Shown: positions 5,761 to 9,337 of the stretch, piece after piece
Layout of the letters: each line of letters starts with the position of its first letter
Numbering within the stretch: position 1 is the first letter of the stretch
Program-made: the position numbers and the translations under genes
The notes under the pieces: generated by a model
The model's input: only the letters and a program-made list of their open reading frames with translations
Told to the model about the DNA's origin: nothing
Database searches by the model: none
Assembly: GCA_007124575.1 (NCBI GenBank)
Contig: SLEW01000130.1
Span: 1 to 9,337, forward strand
Length of the DNA: 9,337 nt
Source: Bacteroidales bacterium
Lineage (GTDB): Bacteria > Bacteroidota > Bacteroidia > Bacteroidales > UBA7960
Reading direction: 5' to 3'

Positions 5761-7923
5761 ATGAACAAGATGAACCCCTTTTTATCCGTAACCGCCTTAT
5801 TGTTTTGTTTTTTCCTTGCCGGCTGCCAGACAGAGGAAGCAGTTCAGGTATCCTCACCGGATGGAAATATCACTGCCCGCGTATTCCTCATGGATAACGG
5901 CCAGGCTGCCTATACCGTTCATCATAAAGGGGAGCCCGTCATCGATAAATCCACCCTGGGCTTTGAATTCCTGGATGCCCCTCCCCTGGCCACCGGGCTG
6001 GAGGTTACCGGGACAGCAATACGCTCATTCAGCGAGACCTGGGAAATGCCCTGGGGTGAACAGCGATGGGTTGATAACACCTACAACGAATTAACCGTTT
6101 CACTCCGGGAGACTGGTGACCTGGCACGGGAGTCCGATCTCATATTCAGGGTATATGATGACGGACTCGGGTTTCGCTTTTCCTTCCCCGATCAGGAGCA
6201 CATGCAGGAGGTCCTGATCACCGAAGAAAACACTTGGTTTAATCTGACCGGCGATCACATGGTATGGTGGACGCCCGGCGACTGGGATATATACGAACAC
6301 CTATACAGCACCACACCGTTTACGGAGATCAATGCCCTGGAAAAGCGCGATCATCCCAACCTGGCACAGACCTATATACCGGTCAATGCTGTGAATACGC
6401 CGGTTACCATGAAAACCGATGGAGGGCTGCATATCAGCTTTCATGAAGCAGCCCTCATTGATTATTCAGGCATTACCCTTGAAATAGATGCCGATAACCT
6501 GAAGATGCGCAGCAACCTGGTGGGCACCGGGCGCGAAGAGTACAAGGTGATACAGGAAACCCCTTTCAGCACACCCTGGCGTACCATCCAGATCGCCGAA
6601 AGAGCCGGTGACCTCATTGAGTCAAGGCTCATGGTAAACCTGAACGAACCCAATAAGCTGGGTGACGTTTCGTGGCTTGAGCCCTGTAAATATATGGGCA
6701 TATGGTGGGAGATGCACATTGGCAAATCCAGCTGGGATTATACCGATGACAGGGATTTTGAAAGCTGGGAAGAGGCCGAACCCCACGGCAGGCATGGTGC
6801 CACCACGGAAAACGCTGAATATTACATTGACTTTGCTGCCGAACATGGCATTGAAGCCTTACTCATTGAAGGATGGTATACCGGATGGGAGCACTGGATC
6901 GGGCATGAAGACCGTGAGGGTATTTTTGATTTTGTGACCCCGTACCCGGACTTCGACCTGGATAAAGTGACGTCTTATGCAAAAGAGAAAGGCGTACGCC
7001 TGGTGATGCACCATGAAACCTCAGCTGCCGTGACAACCTATGAAGAACAAATGGACACGGCCTATGCCCTCATGGAGCATTACGGCTATGACATGGTAAA
7101 AACCGGTTATGTAGGTACGATCATTCCCGTAGGGGAATACCATCATGGCCAGTGGATGGTAAACCATTACATGCGCGTGTTGGAGAAAGCTGCCGAGCAT
7201 CAGGTGATGGTCAACATCCATGAGCCGATCATGGCCACGGGGCTTCGTCGCACCTATCCCAACGATGCCACCAGGGAAGGACTCAGGGGGCAGGAATTCA
7301 ATGCATGGGCTACCGATGGTGGCAATCCGCCGGAGCATCTGCCCATTGTGGCGTTTACCCGCATGTTAGCAGGGCCCATTGACTATACCCCGGGCATCTT
7401 TAATATCAAACTTGACCCCTACCAGCCTGACAACCAGGTTAACACCACGCTGGCCCAGCAACTGGCACTCTATGTGGTGATCTACAGTCCCATGCAGATG
7501 GTGGCAGACCTTCCTCAGCATTATGAGGGTCATCCGGCTTTCCAGTTCATTAAAGATGTGGGTGTCGACTGGGAGCAGTCACAGGTGCTGAATGGCGAGA
7601 TTGGTGAGTATGTGACGATTGCCAGGGAAGAGCGGGACACAGGCAACTGGTTTCTGGGGAGCATCACCAATGAAGATGCCCGCCAGCTCATCATCAGAAC
7701 CGATTTTCTCGAACCGGGAGAAGCATACCAGGCCACAATCTATGCAGATGGCGCGGACGCCCACTGGGATGATAATCCGGAAAGCTATCATATCGAGAGC
7801 ATGACAGTGGACCATAGCTCCGAAATCCATCTGGAGCTGGCGCCGGGAGGTGGTGCGGCGATCAGTTTTAGGGAACAACCACCCGGTCAAACTCGAGGCC
7901 TTTGGCCAGGTGCGCCGTGGTGA
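5761..7923 (+). CDS. GH97 family glycoside hydrolase, SusB-like lipoprotein
   Basis: A 720-residue glycoside hydrolase of family GH97, acting on alpha-glucosides or alpha-galactosides. Starting at 5761 gives MNKMNPFLSVTALLFCFFLAGCQTEE, a lipoprotein signal with lipobox LAGC (C22). The start at 5725 would add 12 residues before it and is less likely. An N-terminal beta-sandwich (about 25-270) is followed by the catalytic barrel and a C-terminal beta domain. Glutamates are found at E370 (LLIEGWYTGWE), E419 (HHETSA), E488 (NIHEP), E506 and E512 (REGLRGQEFNAW). The spacing of the last four, 69, 18 and 6 residues, equals that of E439, E508, E526 and E532 of B. thetaiotaomicron SusB (bases, calcium ligands and acid, from memory). 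E179 (DIYEHLY) may be the remaining calcium ligand. VKTGYVG lacks the aspartate nucleophile of the retaining alpha-galactosidase branch, so an inverting, calcium-dependent alpha-glucosidase is favoured. CQTEE might direct surface exposure. The last 17 residues are an odd tail. Confidence 0.95.
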   Translation: MNKMNPFLSVTALLFCFFLAGCQTEEAVQVSSPDGNITARVFLMDNGQAAYTVHHKGEPVIDKSTLGFEFLDAPPLATGLEVTGTAIRSFSETWEMPWGEQRWVDNTYNELTVSLRETGDLARESDLIFRVYDDGLGFRFSFPDQEHMQEVLITEENTWFNLTGDHMVWWTPGDWDIYEHLYSTTPFTEINALEKRDHPNLAQTYIPVNAVNTPVTMKTDGGLHISFHEAALIDYSGITLEIDADNLKMRSNLVGTGREEYKVIQETPFSTPWRTIQIAERAGDLIESRLMVNLNEPNKLGDVSWLEPCKYMGIWWEMHIGKSSWDYTDDRDFESWEEAEPHGRHGATTENAEYYIDFAAEHGIEALLIEGWYTGWEHWIGHEDREGIFDFVTPYPDFDLDKVTSYAKEKGVRLVMHHETSAAVTTYEEQMDTAYALMEHYGYDMVKTGYVGTIIPVGEYHHGQWMVNHYMRVLEKAAEHQVMVNIHEPIMATGLRRTYPNDATREGLRGQEFNAWATDGGNPPEHLPIVAFTRMLAGPIDYTPGIFNIKLDPYQPDNQVNTTLAQQLALYVVIYSPMQMVADLPQHYEGHPAFQFIKDVGVDWEQSQVLNGEIGEYVTIAREERDTGNWFLGSITNEDARQLIIRTDFLEPGEAYQATIYADGADAHWDDNPESYHIESMTVDHSSEIHLELAPGGGAAISFREQPPGQTRGLWPGAPW

Positions 7924-8078
7924 ATGAGGCTGATACGTTTAAAAAGATGCAAAGATATCTGTTTTTTGAGAATTGTATGCAGCATCCGGTGTTCCCACAT
8001 TATTCCATTATTGATTTATGGAGCTCATTACCGCTTAACCCAAATAATTGACACTTAGAGAAATAAGTATCTAAAAAC

Positions 8079-8110
8079 ATTGTTTCTTATCTCCGTCTTG
8101 CTTATTTTTG
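8079..8110 (+). promoter_or_regulatory. Candidate Bacteroidota-type promoter for the nuclease-like gene
   Basis: TATTTTTG (8103-8110) is an exact match to the TAnnTTTG -7 element, with ATTG (8079-8082) 20 bases upstream as a weaker -33 element. It ends 16 bases before the ATG at 8127, so the leader would be very short. No Shine-Dalgarno sequence is seen between them. The rest of the 203-base gap after the GH97 gene shows no clear terminator. Confidence 0.45.
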
Positions 8111-8126
8111 AATAAAAAAACAGACA

Positions 8127-8720
8127 ATGCTATCTGATCAGGACAATAATGATGTAAATGAGCCCACGGGATCTTACCAGCCGTCATTAACCTTTGAAAA
8201 GGTATGGCTTATGTTTCAGGAGACCGACAGGAGGGCCAGGGAAACAGATGACCAAATCAGGGAAACAAAAGAACTCATAAAACGTCTGTCAAAATATATA
8301 GGCGGATTGGGTATGAACGTCGGGGAGGCAGCGGAAGAATATTTCCGGGGAGCGCTGGAAAACATGACAGCGCTGGCCGGGATCCCCATAGAGCAGGTGG
8401 AGAGCTTTCGCAGAAAAAGGGGGAAACTTGAAGGACAATATGATGTGGTCCTGATAAGCAATAACACGGTTGTGGTGGTGGAAGTGAAACACAAGCTCCA
8501 CAGCACTGATGTGCTTCGCTTTCACGACCTTAAGCTGCCGCTGTTCAAAGTGCTGTATCCCGAATATGCCGGACGTAAGATCCTTGGTGCCGTTGCCGGG
8601 ATGACCATAGCAGAGGACGCAGCAGACAAGGCCCTGGAGATGGGATTTCTCCTGCTTACACAGTCAGGACAGAAAATACAGGTACTTAACCCGGAAGGTT
8701 TTGCACCAAAGGTGTTTTAA
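8127..8720 (+). CDS. Coiled-coil plus PD-(D/E)XK nuclease-like protein (DUF3782-like)
   Basis: A 197-residue cytoplasmic protein of the type often annotated DUF3782 or uncharacterised PD-(D/E)XK nuclease. The N-terminal part contains FEKVWLMFQETDRRARETDDQIRETKELIKRLSKYIGGLG (23-62), whose heptad-like spacing predicts a coiled coil and oligomerisation. An alpha/beta core follows with the restriction-endonuclease-like pattern: E70 and E71 in the first helix (GEAAEEYF), D106 at the start of a strand (GQYDVVLI), and E119-V-K121 in the next (VVVVEVKHKL). These residues would bind the metal and cleave or bind nucleic acid if the assignment is right. The C-terminal part has a further strand, GRKILGAVAGM, and a helix. 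Length fits a complete member. It is a single gene under its own promoter candidate, with no partner methylase or helicase, so a defence role is not shown by context. Substrate and activity unknown. Confidence 0.75.
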   Translation: MLSDQDNNDVNEPTGSYQPSLTFEKVWLMFQETDRRARETDDQIRETKELIKRLSKYIGGLGMNVGEAAEEYFRGALENMTALAGIPIEQVESFRRKRGKLEGQYDVVLISNNTVVVVEVKHKLHSTDVLRFHDLKLPLFKVLYPEYAGRKILGAVAGMTIAEDAADKALEMGFLLLTQSGQKIQVLNPEGFAPKVF

Positions 8721-8744
8721 CAAGGAATGGGAAAAAGCAGGAAA

Positions 8745-8802
8745 GCTATTGGCTATTGGCTATTGGCTGATGGCTATTGGCTATTGGCTATTGGCTGATG
8801 GC
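8745..8802. repeat. Perfect heptamer tandem array with 28-bp higher-order period
   Basis: Eight adjacent 7-bp units run from 8745 to 8800: three copies of GCTATTG, one GCTGATG, then the same four again, ending with GC. The 28-base block is therefore duplicated without a mismatch. On the minus strand the units read CAATAGC and CATCAGC. It fills most of the 95-base gap between two genes that end towards each other. The exactness suggests recent slippage or block duplication and possible length variation between strains. Confidence 0.95.
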
Positions 8803-8815
8803 AAAAACCGGAACA

Positions 8816-9337
8816 TTAACCACGCATTGGGAGTTTCATCAGGTAATCGGTCTGGTATTCCCCGCCGGTATGAAAGGTATGCGTATCGAAGACCTCGAAG
8901 CCATATTTTTGATAGAACCGGACAGCCCGGTAGTTTTTAGGCCACACGCCCAGCCATACATAGGTGGCCTTTTTATCCCGGGCAATCTCCAGGGCATGAT
9001 CCATTAAGGCCTGTCCTACCGACTTGCCGTGCCATTCCTTTTTCACATAGATCCGCTCAACCTCCAGGGCCGTTTGATCCTGGGGCTCGGTTTGCGCCTC
9101 CCCCGTGTTGACCTTCAGATAGCCCGCCACCTCCCCATTGACGCGGGCCAGGTAAAAGAAAGATTCGGGGTGGCTCAGTTCTTCCAGAATGCCGTTGGGA
9201 TCAAAGCTATCGTCCAGGTATTGCGCCAGGTTTTCTTCCGAAATGGTGTTGTGAAAAGTTTCATGAAATGTTTGCCGGCCGGCCTCCACCAACGCGGGCA
9301 GATCTTCGGTTCCGGCAGGTAAGATGTCAATATCAGA
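8816..9337 (-). CDS. GNAT family N-acetyltransferase, N-terminus cut by window edge
   Basis: Acyl-CoA-dependent acetyltransferase of the GNAT superfamily. The frame is open from the stop at 8816 to the right edge, showing 173 residues that start SDIDILPAGTEDLPALVEAGRQTFHETF, which is the usual first strand and helix. The true ATG is therefore just outside the window, and the TTG at 9292 should not be used as the start. In visible numbering, the central strand and CoA pyrophosphate loop are ERIYVKKEWHGKSVGQAL (about 94-110), where the classic Q/RxxGxG/A reads HGKSVG. The motif-B region is NYRAVRFYQKYGFEVFDTHTF (135-155), typical of the clade that resembles spermidine and other small-molecule acetyltransferases. 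The C-terminal strand YQTDYLMKL completes the fold. The acceptor is unknown. It converges with the nuclease-like gene across the heptamer array. Confidence 0.9.
   Translation of the reverse strand, partial: SDIDILPAGTEDLPALVEAGRQTFHETFHNTISEENLAQYLDDSFDPNGILEELSHPESFFYLARVNGEVAGYLKVNTGEAQTEPQDQTALEVERIYVKKEWHGKSVGQALMDHALEIARDKKATYVWLGVWPKNYRAVRFYQKYGFEVFDTHTFHTGGEYQTDYLMKLPMRG

Noticed and set aside
7924..8058. 44-codon ORF whose ATG directly follows the GH97 stop (TGAATG)
   Set aside because: Cys/Arg/Ile-rich with no domain-like pattern and no ribosome binding site; it is an in-frame continuation after the stop and most likely chance.
8745..8802. CRISPR array
   Set aside because: Units are 7 bp and directly adjacent with no spacers, and no cas genes are in the window.
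8701..9007. Plus-strand ORFs with repeated AIGYWL peptide
   Set aside because: The peptide is the translation of the heptamer array followed by antisense of the acetyltransferase gene.
9290..9292. TTG start for the acetyltransferase
   Set aside because: The frame continues upstream to the edge with the normal first strand of the GNAT fold, so the real start lies outside.

Overview
The window looks like chromosome from a member of the Bacteroidota. Three things suggest this: a SusB-type GH97 glycoside hydrolase lipoprotein, start codons mostly without Shine-Dalgarno sequences, and promoter candidates of the TTTG / TAnnTTTG type in place of -35/-10 boxes. Intergenic low-complexity heptamer tracts are also present. 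A Bacteroidales/Marinilabiliales-like host is a guess from style only. There are no rRNA or tRNA genes, no CRISPR array and no recognisable transposase.

Left part (1-1500, minus strand): a two-gene operon encodes a small CxxC thioredoxin-like protein followed, with an 11-base overlap, by a large ArsP/YraQ-type permease that runs off the left edge. The permease is open over 397 codons and has the CSC and SGPAIN signatures of the family. A perfect 16-bp inverted repeat overlaps the best promoter candidate and looks like a repressor operator. Together these suggest a metal, metalloid or organoarsenical efflux cassette. The substrate is not visible.

Centre-left (1590-3976, plus strand): a REP-like pair of GGGTCTGACC palindromes precedes a probable two-gene unit of a DUF2007 protein and a CDP-alcohol phosphatidyltransferase (phospholipid headgroup synthesis). 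After a 425-base gap comes an unrecognised exported protein of 294 residues.

Centre-right (3977-7923): a sugar-porter-family MFS transporter (minus) and a GH97 lipoprotein (plus) diverge from a 365-base region that carries a pyrimidine-rich 41-bp-period repeat built from heptamers. The likely logic is that GH97 releases hexose from an alpha-glucoside or alpha-galactoside at the cell envelope and the proton-coupled porter brings the monosaccharide in. No SusC/SusD pair is present in the window.

Right part (7924-9337): a coiled-coil plus PD-(D/E)XK nuclease-like protein (plus) converges on a GNAT acetyltransferase that runs off the right edge (minus). Between them lies a perfect 8-unit heptamer array with a nested 28-bp period. 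The two heptamer loci resemble each other in design, and this shared architecture is the most unusual non-coding signal in the window. No clearly new multi-gene system is visible. The best candidates for follow-up are the operator palindrome, the heptamer family, the exported orphan and the nuclease-like protein.
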